From assembly GCA_002189035.1 (NCBI GenBank), contig NEEC01000008.1:1178001-1242000 (forward strand): a stretch of 64,000 nt of DNA, read 5' to 3'. The translations under genes and the position numbers were made by a program. Within the stretch, counting starts at the first letter, position 1. The number at the start of each line of letters is the position of its first letter. This document shows, one piece after another, positions 33,680-45,677 of this stretch. The notes under the pieces were generated by a model that saw only the letters and a list, made by a program, of their open reading frames with translations, had not been told where the DNA came from and ran no database searches. Source of the DNA: Utricularia gibba (taxonomy: Eukaryota > Streptophyta > Magnoliopsida > Lamiales > Lentibulariaceae).

Positions 33680-36045
33680 AACAACAGGGAAAATGAGCAG
33701 CTTTCTAGATATGGTGACACCATGACAGCTCGCAGCATTATGTTGGTAGAACTCAGGAAGCTTGTTTTTCCTGCATTGAAGTCATCTAGATTGAGAACCC
33801 TTATCAATCAGAGGTACACACATACTGGCACATTTGAAATGGATATTTTTATTTTTTGAAAGAAGATTTTGTTGTCCTTTGGCCTTCCGTTCTTTCACTC
33901 CAACCACTTCATTAAGTTTTGATTTGTGGAAGAAGTTCATTGTCACATTCGAAGTGTTAAATTTATGCTACCTAGTAGTTGAACCGGACGTTTTCATGAC
34001 CCCCAGCCTCAATTGGCAACAACAGTTGTGTAAGAATCCTAGGACGAATCCAGACATTAAGACCTGCATATACTTCTCTTGGAGCTCAAGGGTTCATATT
34101 CTTACCATCATGTATAAAATTCATTGTTCAAGGATCTGTTATATCCAAATGCTGCTGCTGCATCATCAGCTGTGCAAGGATCTGTCGTCACTGCATATTC
34201 ATTGCCCTTACCACCTAATCATGGTGAGTGATTGTGCCAACACCATCCCATTGATTTTAAAAAGGTTGTAGAGGAATTCAGGCTAGTGATTTTTTTTTTC
34301 CCAAGGAAAGGAATTGAATTGGTTTTCTATTATTGATGGCTGCTTATCATTGTGAACAGTTTCAATCATGAAGAGACCAATCACTCCTCCGGCAACATTG
34401 GGTGTGGTTGAGCATCAGAATGCTGATCATGACAGCTTGATGAAGCGTTTGAGACCATCCCAAGAGGAGGCTATCTTTAATATACCTGAGATAGATTCCT
34501 GATTCAGATGTGAGTCACTTAAGAACTAAATTATGTTTCGCTTTTATATTCAGGGTGCATATCTAACCTTTCAACAACAGGCATCCTGGAGCCTAGATGA
34601 CTTGCCTAGAAATGTGGTTTTCCCTGTTTCTTCATGTCAGAGTCCCTTTTTATATTTTAAGATGCTTCTGTAAATGATTTGGATGGTGTAACAGCGCGTT
34701 GCAATAATGGGATATAACACTTTGGGAGGCTGGACTGAGGGAGAAGTTGAGCTCCAAGACATTCAAGATCTGGGAAATGCAAGCTTGCACTTTGGCATTC
34801 CAGGTGTACACTTTGCCTTTCATAGTCTCTCATGTAGCATGCTGAATTGGCAGTCAGATTTTACCGGTTGTTAAACTGAGTATTGATGGATTTCTTGTCA
34901 TGAATTTGAGGGATAGTTTCCATGGCCAGGAGTCTACCAGTATCAGCTTTCCCTTTTCAGCAGACTGCTGCTGCCAAAGATGCCCCTTTTTCAGTTGCTC
35001 ATGTTACATAGAGTCCAGATGGATCATTTTGTGGTAACCTTGTCTTTGGCATTTGGTGTGTGATCACAAGTATGCCTAAGAACACTTACCATGTTGCAGG
35101 TGCTGCATTTTCAAAGCATTTAATTCATTTGTATCAATACATGGGGCCAATTGATCTGCGCCCACATTCAGAGGTATATGTATATCTCTACTCGCAGTCA
35201 CCTTGTCAGCATCAGTATTTAAGTTTGAATTCAACACTCTGGGTGCATGTTTGGTAGATGAATTTAGGTATTGTTACATGCAGGGACGACAAGTTGATCA
35301 AAGAGAGAAGAATCTTAATAGTCATCTTCAAATCTGATACAGCTCTTCCATGAGCTCAGTTGTGTGCTTACCTGATCACTTTTGTAGCTTTGCATCTGAA
35401 GTATCGAAACATGGGATAAGAGAAAGACAATTCCCATTCAGTGGCGACACACATCCGCAGTTTCACTCTGATCAAGTTCGTTTCCTTGTTTCTCATGAAA
35501 TCCAAATAGCGGTATATGATGCATCAAAGTGGCGACACACATGAGCTTTCTTCAAAATATTCTCTGAGTGTGTCTGAAGAACGCATCGCTTCTGCTGTAG
35601 AGGGTACCTCAAGAACCTCTTTCTGCCCCCATATCAGGTGCAGCTTACTCGTGCAACAGTCAGCTTATTTTTGCTTCCTTTTGTGACGGTAATATCGGAA
35701 TCTTCCTCCGACTGAGATGCACCATCTGCGTACTTAGCACAAAATGTGCTCAATAGGGGAGAATAGTACTGCTCGCCTGAAATGCATTTGGCTCCCTTCG
35801 ACGGCCATGATAGCATCATCTATGCCATATTTCAGGCCGGGGCAAGGCGTATTCCCAGTGGTGGTGGCAGCGCATCCTCAGGAGCCTAACCAGTTTGCCG
35901 TCCGGTTGTCCGATGGGTCAAGGTTTCGAACCCCTGGAATCCGTTAGCAAGTGGGGTGCATCTCCGCCGTCCGATGACGGGATGGTTAACGGAAGGCACT
36001 GTTCATCATCCACCGCCAGTAACCATGCCACTGATCTCTGATCAG
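33680..36045 (+). pseudogene. TOPLESS/TPR corepressor pseudogene
   Basis: Scattered fragments in the correct order match plant TOPLESS-related corepressors (LisH-CTLH-WD40 proteins). They are RENEQLSRYGDT...RSIMLVELRKLV and SSRLRTLINQ (33680-33811), SLNWQQQLCKNPRTNPDIKT (34005-34064), KRPITPPATLG...LMKRLRP (34368-34502, ending in a stop), ASWSLDDLPR (34581 onward), DITLWEAGLREKL (34711 onward), SKHLIHLYQYMGP (about 35110-35170), QFHSDQVRFLVSHEIQIAVY (about 35455-35520), AAYSCNSQLIFASF (about 35635-35680), VAAHPQEPNQF (about 35860-35895), and a C-terminal SKWGASPPSDDG (near 35945-35980). Between them are stops, frameshifts and large deletions, including most WD40 repeats and about 12 residues in the first fragment. 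Introns are retained, so it arose by DNA duplication rather than retroposition. Confidence 0.88.
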
Positions 36046-36438
36046 ATCCAAGGATGAGAGAAAACCTCATCTGTACAGATGGATTCCGGGATTCTGTTAA
36101 AATATTTTTAAAATATATTGAATTTGATTGGGAAAACTTTTTTGCTTTATATTTTTTTTTTTAAAAAAGCACTTATTTTATGTAAAAAGGCCCTTTATGG
36201 TTGTATGGGCCAGGCGGTTGGCCCAAGCCCAATATGGAAGCTCCTCTAGGGGCATGATTGTTATTTAATCCCACCTCCTCCCTCCCCATCCGTCATTCCC
36301 ATTTCAAAATTCAAACGGGCTGCAGTTCAAGCCTAACGTTGCATTCAATTCATCTTCTTCTCTCCGCCGCTCCAACCGCAAGGAGTTTTTTGTCTCCTTG
36401 AAATCCAGTTTTTTCATTCCCACAACTGAACTTTAACG
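36046..36438. other. Promoter and leader of the importin-alpha gene
   Basis: AT-rich sequence to about 36180 is followed by a stretch with GGCCC and TGGGCC-type motifs (36190-36240) and a pyrimidine-rich leader. The importin ATG at 36439 follows. Confidence 0.45.
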
Positions 36439-39307
36439 ATGCCTCTGAGGCCTAACGACCGCCCCGATGTTCGCCGCAAGACGTACAAGGTGGCTGTTGA
36501 TGCTGAAGAAGGGCGGCGGAGGAGAGAAGATAACCTGGTTGAGATCCGGAAGAATCGGAGGGAGGAGAGCCTCCAGAAGAAGCGCCGTGAAGGGATGAGG
36601 GAGTTCGGTGTCCCGGTTGAAGTTGTTAATGGGGTTGATCAGAAGGTTGCCACTTTAGGTTCTTTTGTCTTAAATCCGTGTTTTGGGTTGGTCTTTGCTT
36701 GATTTATGTGGTAATTATGTGTTAATCTTCAAAAATGTGATGGGAATTTTCGGAATTGTTTAATATATTCAAGGTGCTAGCCTTTCATATAAATGTATGC
36801 TTAGCGGTTTTAGATCCATAGATTATCTCGGGTTTGGAAGCCAAACCATGAATATCTGATACTCTGAATTCGATTATATGCTATGTTTTTTTGCGTTTTC
36901 AGGTGCAGTTAGAGAGCATACCTTCGCTGGCTGAAAGTGTGTGGAGTGAGGATCCGAACAGGCACCTTGAAGCCGTCACACAGTTTCGTAAACTTCTTTC
37001 AATAGGTGAATCTTCTTTTCCGGTCTTCTCCAGGAAACTTATTTTTATATTAACTTACATTCTAAGGTCCCAGCTTTTGATAATGATCATCTGCAGAGCG
37101 CAGTCCTCCAATTTTGGAGGTGATTCAAGCGGGCGTCGTTCCGCGGTTTGTACACTTCTTGACTAGGGAAGACTTCCCCAACTTCAGGTCATAAAACACT
37201 ATCATCTTAAGTCATATATGCAGGAATTTTTTTATCCAAAAAGCACGTCTCCCTGCGAATCTTATACTTTTTAGTAATGCAGTTTGAGGCGGCTTGGGCT
37301 TTAACTAATATTGCTTCTGGAACCTCGGAGCATACAAAAGTTGTAGTAGACCATGGGGCTGTTCCGTTATTTGTGAAGCTTCTTGGTAATTCAAGTGCGG
37401 ATGTTAGAGAACAGGTTTTTGACTCATCCTTTTCATTTGACCGTCTAACTGGCCAGTTTTCAGACATTTCACATCCTTTCTAATTGGTCTGACCGTATCC
37501 TTTTAACGCTACTTAGGCTGTATGGGCACTGGGGAATGTTGCTGGTGACTCGCCAAAATGTCGAGACCTTGTTCTTGGCCATGGCGCTTTGCACCCTTTG
37601 CTAGCACAGTTGAATGAACATGCCAAGTTATCTATGCTTAGAAATGCCACATGGACGCTGTCAAATTTCTGCAGAGGGAAGCCGCAACCCATGTTTGAAC
37701 AGGTTTTTTTTCTTTTTGTACCCTTTCTTGAACATTTGTTAATATTCACATATCTGTTGTGTATATATATACAATGCGAGTATGTTTTTTATTGACATTT
37801 TATTACTCATTATTGACCCTTGAGTGGATTTTTTTTTTATTTGATGTGTATTCGCTGTTTGTATGTTTGTTAAGTTTTATTGTGATTTTTTTCCTTACCC
37901 TGTGTTGTAGAATATTCATTTAACCCGTCTTCTTGAATACTATGTTGCAGTAACGTCCGTAAAAGCGTTCGCTATGCTAGCATTACTTTAATTTTCGTGG
38001 TTCTGTTTGCATAAAGCAAGCAGTGTTTGTTGGGATACTGATAACTTCAACTGCAGACAAGGGCTGCTATCCCAGTTCTTCGTCAGCTTCTTCTTTCAAA
38101 TGATGAAGAGGTTTTAACTGATGCATGTTGGGCGCTTTCTTATCTCTCTGATGGAACAAATGATAAAATTCAGGCTGTTATTGATTCTGGTGCATGCCCG
38201 CGCTTAGTTGAGTTATTGCTGTACGTACCCATTTACTACATTTTCTAATTACCCCGTATCATTGATTGAATCATTGATTTTGGTAAATGAAATGATATTG
38301 GGTTTCAGCCACCCGTCGCCTTCAGTTGTCACCCCTGCAGTTCGCACTGTCGGAAATATTGTCACTGGTGATGATGTGCAAACTCAGGTATGATTAGAAC
38401 CATTGTTCAGGAGCCCAGTTCCCGTATTGTTTATGTTTTCATGAACCTGAATTTTCAATGGGCGTATCTTCAGCACATCATCGGCTGTAATGCATTGCCT
38501 TGCCTTCTGAATTTACTCACCGGCAGCAATATTAAGAAAAGCATCAAGAAAGAAGCTTGTTGGACGATTTCTAACATCACAGCTGGAAACAAAGACCAAA
38601 TTCAGGTGAAGCTCGATATCCATGTTCATGGTAAGCCATCAGAGTTGTTTTTCTTCTGCGGCAATTTGATTTTTTGCTTTTCGAATTCTGCAGGCTGTCA
38701 TAGATGTGAACATAATCGGTGCTCTAGTCAATCTACTTCAAAATGCTGAATTTGAAGTTAAAAAAGAGGCTGCCTGGGCCATATCAAATGCAACATCAGG
38801 TGGCACACATGAACAGATCAAGTGAGATTCTTTCAAGTTCGGCTAAAACTGATAATTTTAATACAGATGTTAATGATGTCAGTCAAATCTAGAACCTCTT
38901 GTTCACAAATGCTTCTGGTTGCATACAGGTATCTCGTCAGTCAGCAGTGCATTAAGCCCCTGTGTGATCTGCTCGTATGCCCTGATCCAAGGATAGTCAC
39001 TGTTTGTTTGGAAGGGTTGGAAAATATTCTGAAAGTAGGAGAAGCAGAGAAGAATCTTGGTCACACCGGCGATGCCAACATTTGTGCTCAAATGATCGAT
39101 GATGTTGATGGCCTTGCCAAGATTGAAGACCTGCAGAGCCATGACAACAATGAGATATATGAGAAAGCAGTGCATCTCCTGGAGACTTACTGGATGGATG
39201 ATGAAGATGAAGAGGGAGTGGAGGTGCTCCCACCAGGAGTTCAGCCATCTCGATTCGGAACCATGGAAGAAGCCACTGCACCTCCTGGTGGATTCAGCTT
39301 CAACTGA
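36439..39307 (+). CDS. Importin subunit alpha, with one apparent frameshift at the end of exon 3
   Basis: This is the nuclear import adaptor that binds classical NLS cargo through armadillo repeats and importin-beta through its IBB domain. Ten exons: 36439-36645, 36903-37005, 37097-37187, 37283-37414, 37517-37702, 38057-38220, 38309-38387, 38474-38605, 38694-38821 and 38929-39307. The IBB is basic ([27 protein letters not shown]). Arm repeats carry the Trp/Asn signatures [64 protein letters not shown] and [12 protein letters not shown]. Exon 3 ends DFPNF plus AG, where the family has a full Gln codon before FEAAW. One base is missing near 37185; adding it gives 1602 nt (533 aa), the normal size. 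Confidence 0.94.
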
Positions 39308-40834
39308 GGAAGCTGTTGTGGAACAAATAATGGGCTGAACCTTCTAAGTGTTTATGGCCACGGTTTGTGTGGCTGAATTTCTGTGTCATGTTCTTTTCTT
39401 TTTTTTTTTCAGTTGAAGGTTTTTCACTCTTGGCAATTCATGATCAGAAATGAAGCATGGAGTTTTTTTATACACGTTTCAGCAATAGACTGCGGATTGC
39501 AAATAGAGGAAGAGGAAACAACAGGCAATCATCTCCAGTGAAGACTAGCACAGTCCCATTCTCTGAGTTCCTCCGGCGATGGCGGCCGCCGGACTTCAGG
39601 GAGCTGACCACATACTGGCGCTTCATGACAGAGGGTCACAACAGAGGCCCTTTCCAAACTCGAATCAGGACACCTGACACAACGTATTAGAATGGCAGCA
39701 TCCAAAAGAACCCTTTACCTTGAAAGTTCATTGAAATAAGGCGAGGGTGTGTGGGTAGGGCACCTTGAGCATGAAAAGAAGACAAACACGAAGGACATTA
39801 TCACCATGAAGATGTGAACTAAACGATAAAAGAAAAAGATGACTGATGCAAGCAGAGAATGAAAAGCTTGATTTTCAACTGTAAACAGAAGCAACCTGCA
39901 GAAGTTCCCAGTTCTGCCATGTCAAAACAATGATTTCTGAAACCATTATCTCCCTCGGAACTATCAGATAGGTCAAGCAATTCATGCTTCCATACATGAT
40001 AAACTACAGCATCATCCTAAATAAGCTTGTGCACCATCTTCACATTAAAAAGAATCATCAGATTCATTCAAAACATGTTACACGCTATGACTCTGAACGA
40101 TTGGTGGTAAGCATACTCAATTATGCAACCATCAAGAACGACTAAAACAGAGTATACTGCGTCTGTCAGCTCCTTAACTTCGAAGTTTCTTTTTTGAAAT
40201 TTGGGTGATGTTCTAGCCAGTTAAATCAACATAGCGGTGGATAAAAACAAAGTTGAAACTGTGCCTGGAAATTCCAGAAGTGACTACCCAAAAAATTTGC
40301 ATAGCTTCCCATCTGAATAGCCACGATTGAACTCAAACATGGCGGACAAAGTGTACAGCAGTTTAAACTCAAAAGCAAAAAAGCAGTGAGCACATTACCC
40401 TGCGTGAAAGCTATTTCGCCTGGTATATTCCTACTCGGACCTCGCTGAAGCCCTATATGCAACGGAATTTTCAGTGGCATTTTTTTAAAATAAAAAAAAA
40501 AAAGAAAATTGCTTCACCCATGAAATAACAGCAGCTGTTGAAGTAAATGATGTATTGCATTTTTGTCTGTTATATATAACTGGAGGTAGGCGAGATTTTC
40601 TTCTACCTCCGGTGGATTGATTTCCACCCTCCTCTCCATTCCTCTGTTTTCCTCTCGTTTCCCTGTTGCTGTCATTCACCCTTCGCAAAGTTTCACAAAT
40701 CAGGGAAAAGTTTCCGATTTTGGCAAGGATCAGTCATTGCCCTCGATTGTTGAGGCCATCTCCGAAAACCCAAATACCTTTAGCTTTGCATTTTTCCGTT
40801 TTCGGTTTGGATTTGTAATTGAGGTATCAAAGCC
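39308..40834. other. Intergenic region between importin-alpha and Di19 genes
   Basis: The importin 3' UTR lies at the left. The rest is of mixed composition with only short unconvincing open frames. From about 40560 it is probably the Di19 promoter and pyrimidine-rich leader. Confidence 0.4.
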
Positions 40835-42403
40835 ATGGATGCTGCCAATTCTTGGGCTGCTCGTCTGTTCTCCGCATCCAAGCGCTACCAATCAGCTCTT
40901 AACTCTCGATCTGGTGCTTTTCTTGTTCACCCCTTTAATTTTTTGTATGGGTGTCTTTCGTAATGATAATTAGGGACTTGTTGTTTTCAAAATGCTTCGT
41001 TTTTACGCAAAAATGTTTCGTTTACAAGACGTTATGAGGAAATTTTGGGCCTTTTCTATGAAAGTTCAGGAAATATGTTTCTTGGTGCTGCGATGGTAGC
41101 TTTTTGAGCTGCACTACCGTTTCCAATCCGTTTTGTATTCCATAATGAAGTTTCAATTTTAAGGATTCTCCCCTATGTATCTGTTATTCGTGTACCTCCC
41201 AGATTTCACCTCTTGTTATTCATTTCTCCCCAAATGCAGGAATCAAAAGGGACGTTTTTGATGCAGATACTTTGATGGGGTTAGAAGATGTTGAAATGGA
41301 TGATGAAATACAGGAGGAGTATCCTTGTCCATTTTGTTCAGAATATTTTGATATTGTGGGACTTTGTTGCCACATCGATGATGAGCATCCCGTGGAAGCT
41401 AACAACGGGGTAATGCTCTGATCATTTTTCACATAAGAGCACTCAAAGATAGTATTGCAGAGTTGGAGTGAATTGATTCTTAGAAAAGTTGCATTCTTCT
41501 CTTCTATATAGCGAGCATATCAAGGGGGTTTCATTTCATTTGTTAAACCGCATACCGAGATGATGATAAGTATCTCGTTTTGGCTGAATCATCTGGAAAT
41601 TATTGACTGAGGAGTTACTAACTTGTTGCATCTTTAAGCCATCTTTGGTTGCTGTTATCCAGTTTTTTTCCCAGTTCCCTTAAAGATGCCAATGAAACAT
41701 TCTGGATTTTCAGGTTTGTCCAATCTGTGCAGTGAGGGTGGCTGTTGACATGGTAGCACATATAACGCTGCAACATGGCAATGCCTTCAAGGTGTCCCTT
41801 CTCTCCTTTTTACTAGGAAGCACTTCGAATGATAAGGTTTCTCTTTGGTAATTGAGATTGCTTCAATCAAAAGCTGTGTTGATTTGACAAGTTCCTTTGC
41901 TGCAATTCCATACAGCGCAAGAGGAAATCACGAAAAGCTAGTGCAAACTCCGCACTCTCCCTATTTAAGCGGGAAATGAGAGAAACGAATTTCAGGTCTC
42001 TCTTTGGAGGGTCTTCACGCACAGTTTCTTCAAGTAGCGCAGCCCCCGACCCCTTGCTATCATCATTTATATGGCCAATGGGTGAAGAGTACGAGGGAGC
42101 TCCATCCAGCTCCGGTGTGGAGTCCGCCAAGAAAACCACCACTGCTGTCATTTCAGACAGGTAAATCACCCTCTCAGTTGTTTAGCTCCCTTGCATCCGA
42201 GCCATCGGTTTCAGTGATGTGTTTTCATTTCCTAGTTGTTTGTTGCATCTTTTACCGTCCATTCCTTCGAATGCCAACTCCCTCTGCGCAGGAAAGTCGA
42301 AAGGCAGCCTCCCTTGTCGGTGAAAGACCAGGAAGAGAAAGCCAAGAGATGCAACTTTGTCCAGGAGCTGCTTCTGTCCACCATGCTCAATGAAAACTTG
42401 TGA
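40835..42403 (+). CDS. Di19 (dehydration-induced 19) zinc-finger protein
   Basis: This is a nuclear Cys2/His2-type protein of the drought-responsive Di19 family, some members of which activate PR genes or are CDPK substrates. Five exons, 40835-40913, 41240-41409, 41714-41791, 41916-42160 and 42292-42403, sum to 684 nt (227 aa). The N-terminus is the family start DAANSWAARLFSASKRYQ. Two zinc fingers follow: YPCPFCSEYFDIVGLCCHID and VCPICAVRV...HITLQHG. A basic KRKRKSRK segment fits nuclear localisation. The Di19 C-terminal domain ends with FVQELLLSTMLNENL. Length and structure are typical. Confidence 0.95.
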
Positions 42404-43478
42404 TGCAACTAACGGCCGATGCTCCGCCTCCGGCCCCCCCCTGGCTGACGGCCGCCGTGCCGGAGATGCGGCCGGTGGCTCCCCTGAGCGTAAATAAGCT
42501 GCCTTAGATGTACCTTCGTTCCAACATGTGTGTTCCAGTGTTGGCAGCCTAAAAGCATGATGACCGTACTTGAACTCATGGGTGTCTTTTTCCTGATAAG
42601 AAAAGGCATATGTACTTGTTTTATTTTTACTAGGTTTGTCCGTACATGAAAAATAAATATTAATATATCAGTTAAAATCATTATAACTTTTAATATTAAA
42701 ATTGTTTTCAAACTGATTTTCAATTTTATTATAATTTTAATTGATCCTTTTTAATAATGATTTGAATTGAATTTAACTCATTGTAAAAATATTATAAAAT
42801 TAACTATTTAAATTTTAATATTTATAAATTTTAGAATTCTTTTAATTTATTATATAAATTCTTAAATCAAATTCAAAAAAAATCATGTATTGAATTGAAT
42901 CAGATCTAATCCTAAATTCAATCCATTTTAAAACATTAGGCCAAATGTATTTGTGCTGAAATTTTGGAAAAAATTAGATTTGATCAAATTTTGGATAAAT
43001 TTCAAAGAAAATTTGAGAATATTTAATTTTGTTAAAATTTAAAATATTGGTTATGAGATAAAACAAAGGAATGTGGGCTGATGAAAATAGATTACAAAAT
43101 GAGCTTTAGATGGGCTTTCTATATTTGGGTCTAGAAGGATTGGGCTTTCGGTTACTTAAGCCCAAAAAGTAGTCAAATTGCCGCTTCGCGGCGCCGTTTA
43201 TGATTGAATTAAGTCCAATGGTGGCTTCTTGCTCCTCCTCATTCCGGCGTTTGCGCCGCCGCTTCAACGGTCGGCGGATCTCTTACCCGGCCAATCTTTG
43301 ATCATTGATGATTTTTGTTGTGCTGGATGCCTGTTTAAATGTGAATAGTTCAATGACGGTTTATCTTTGCTTTCTGGGGCTAGATTTAGTCTTCTAGAGG
43401 GGGAGCCGACCGGAATTATGGGTAAGGTGAGCAGAGTTGTGCATTAGGAAGGTGAAAAAGGTTAAAGTTGATAGGAGA
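42404..43478. other. AT-rich intergenic region
   Basis: The Di19 3' UTR is followed by AT-rich sequence (42630-43100). A GC-richer promoter segment (43120-43400) contains GGGCTT and AGCCC motifs ahead of the RRP15-like gene. No gene is supported. Confidence 0.4.
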
Positions 43479-45060
43479 ATGAAACGGTCGCTCAAAAAGA
43501 GGGTAGGGCAGTACAATTCGGACGAGGACGTGGAGGACGGGAGGAATCTGCAGTCTCCGAGTAAATGTTCTGATGATGAAGATGCTGGTATTCAAACTGA
43601 TACTATGAAATTTACACAAGGAATCAATGCCTTCAGATTAGAATTTAACAAAATTGTTGGGAAGAGTTCCGTTATGGGGGATGTAAAGGCACGCTCTATG
43701 TGTTTCAAGCTTTTTGGTTTGTTTGTGTAATGCATGGTGCTGGTTTTGCGTTAATGACGGTGATCCCGAATTTTTTTTATTCAGATGTAATGAGAAATTC
43801 CTTGTGGAATGTGTTTGGAAAATTAAAGTTAGGAGAGTAAAGCTGTAAACCTTTTTGCAGGGGCCGGTTTTGTCAACTCATCCCAGAAGAAGCTTTTAGC
43901 AGAGAATCTTGGGCAAGAAGCAGCAGAAAAGAAAGCCAAGGGAGAGGCGAAGAAGGAGAAGATATTGGTACTATATGATGCTCAGACTTCAGAGTTGTTT
44001 CACATTTATTTTATTATTAACGTAGAACAACTGCAACTGATTCATTCTTTTGTGTATGATTCATCCGATAAAGTGATATGCAAGAGGTGGCATGTGATGC
44101 CGGAAAACTATATTACTGCGCATGAAAAGTTTAATTTGGGAGTGAGGTGTGGTGTTGTGTTAATTGTCTGAGCCTTTCTCTTCATGCTTAGAGTTTGGAA
44201 ATGACTGATTTCAGTGGAGTTGTTCAATGCTGTTAGTGGCCATTCTATCTAATTTTTTTAGTCAACTTATTGTAGCCCGCATCTCCAATTTTGATACTAG
44301 TTTTCGTTTCATACAGTTAAACAAGGCCCAGAGTGCTCAGAAAGGTTTAGACTTGTTTTCTTTCAAGGCTGTAAGTGGCCATCAAGACTAAAAGACGAAA
44401 ACTTTTACATATCGCCCTGTTTTCAGTTCTTTATTTCGTTGTTTTTGGTGATCACATTCAGTGTCAGGATAATTGTTTGTTTCGAAGTTGTCTTTACCCT
44501 TTTAACTTTAATGGATATTATCCTTCTGGACATGCCAGTATTGAAGAACCCAAGGAAGGAGGCCTTGTTTGTTTCGAAGTTGTCTGTACCCTTTTAACTT
44601 TAATGGATATTATCCTTCTGGACATGCCAGTATTGAAGAACCCAAGGAAGAAGGCCTTGTTTTCAGAGCTTGGAAAGGGGGCCCTCATTGCCTTCTCGGG
44701 CTGATCCTTACTGACTCCCTCCTGCGGGTCAGCATTCCTCGAGACTAACCAAATGTAATACCTTGTCATATTTACAGGTTAGTGCATACAGTGGCTCTGG
44801 TAATGGAGAAACCTCCATCTGGGCACCCCCCCATGCGGGATAACTTCACACCAACAAATCCAAGATTGATTGATTGGGACAAGATACAACCCGGTAAAGT
44901 GTGCCTTCTTCATGTTTTTACATCCAATTTCAGTACATGTATCACTTTTCCACAGGGAAACACCGTTCAGGATGCGTTTGGGGAGCGATCAGATACAGAA
45001 TCCTTAGATGATGGTCATGACTTATTGGGTAACCTCCTCCTCGACAATTTTGTCTTCTTT
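43479..45060 (+). CDS. RRP15-like ribosomal RNA-processing protein, disrupted or error-containing
   Basis: This resembles Rrp15, a nucleolar factor for 60S subunit assembly. Recognisable in order are KFTQGINAFRLEFNKIVGKS (exon ending 43682), GPVLSTH then KKLLAENLGQEAAEKKAKGE (43861-43967), HVMPENYITAHEKFNLGV (about 44090-44146), ELFNA (near 44220), LNKAQSAQKGLDLFSFK (about 44317-44367), LKNPRKKALFSELGK (near 44610-44680), and WAP plus MRDNF...RLIDWDKIQP (44818-44890). The frame breaks between GPVLSTH and KKLL (CCC at 43882-43884) and again at a run of seven C (44826-44832). A 92-bp tandem duplication covers the FSELGK exon and its acceptor. The start at 43479 is the first in-frame ATG of the conserved frame; the true N-terminus is unclear. 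It could be a decaying copy or a gene with several assembly errors. Confidence 0.55.
44473..44656. repeat. 92-bp tandem duplication inside the RRP15-like gene
   Basis: The unit at 44473-44564 is repeated at 44565-44656 with two single-base differences (T/G and G/A). Each copy contains an intron tail, the acceptor CATGCCAG and the coding start TATTGAAGAACCC, so a splice acceptor and part of an exon are duplicated. Confidence 0.92.
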
Positions 45061-45203
45061 TTTTGCAAAAAAGTTGGTAAGTCAACCAGTTAACACACGT
45101 GGGGCTGCGCAGAATGTGAATGATCCACAGAATTTAAGGCACGTGGTGGAGGACTATAACTACGCTCCCTCCGGCATCCAACAAGGCGTACACACTTGAC
45201 AGG

Positions 45204-45677
45204 ATGAATTCCACGACCCCACGACAGGACTGCTGCGCCGGGTTCCCCGCCGGAGTCACATTCTCCGCCGCGGTCTTCGCCGTCTTCGCTCTCCTCACCT
45301 ACGGCTCCTACAAGTGCCGTCGATCTCTCCCCCAGTCATCACCCGCCGGAGACCCAACTCATGATGACGACGACGATGATGATCGCCCCAGAGGTCTCGA
45401 CGCCAAGGTCCTCCAATCCTACCCCATGTTCAAGTACCAAGAGCTAAAGAGAGACGACAGGACAGGGATGTCGTGCGCCATATGTCTGGCCGATTACAAC
45501 GACGCCGACCCGGTAAGACTGCTGCCCAACTGCGGCCATGTCTTCCACGTCGGGTGCGTCGACGCGTGGCTGGTTCGACACGCCTCGTGTCCCAACTGCC
45601 GGAGCTCGCCGGAGTTCCTTACCCTTGTTCAGGCTCCCCCGGTTGGCCCTCGCCAGATGACGCCGCATGCTCTTTAG
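45204..45677 (+). CDS. ATL-type RING-H2 E3 ubiquitin ligase (copy 1)
   Basis: This is an intronless gene of 157 aa, a typical small ATL-type membrane ubiquitin ligase. A single transmembrane helix lies near residues 17-37 (AGVTFSAAVFAVFALLTYG), followed by an acidic Asp run. A GLD-type motif precedes LQSYPMFKYQEL. The RING-H2 domain begins SCAICLADY; NCGHVFHVGCVDAW supplies the middle Cys/His ligands and SCPNCRS the last pair. It lies 1.2 kb from a closely similar gene in the same orientation, so the pair is a tandem duplication. Substrates are unknown. Confidence 0.92.
   Translation: MNSTTPRQDCCAGFPAGVTFSAAVFAVFALLTYGSYKCRRSLPQSSPAGDPTHDDDDDDDRPRGLDAKVLQSYPMFKYQELKRDDRTGMSCAICLADYNDADPVRLLPNCGHVFHVGCVDAWLVRHASCPNCRSSPEFLTLVQAPPVGPRQMTPHAL

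Noticed and set aside
35925-35945. TTTCGAACCCC resembling a tRNA T-arm
   Set aside because: It is part of the TOPLESS-like C-terminal coding remnant, and no tRNA fold surrounds it.
39457-39690. Open frame in the importin-alpha 3' region
   Set aside because: Arg-rich translation without family similarity; most likely 3' UTR or spacer.
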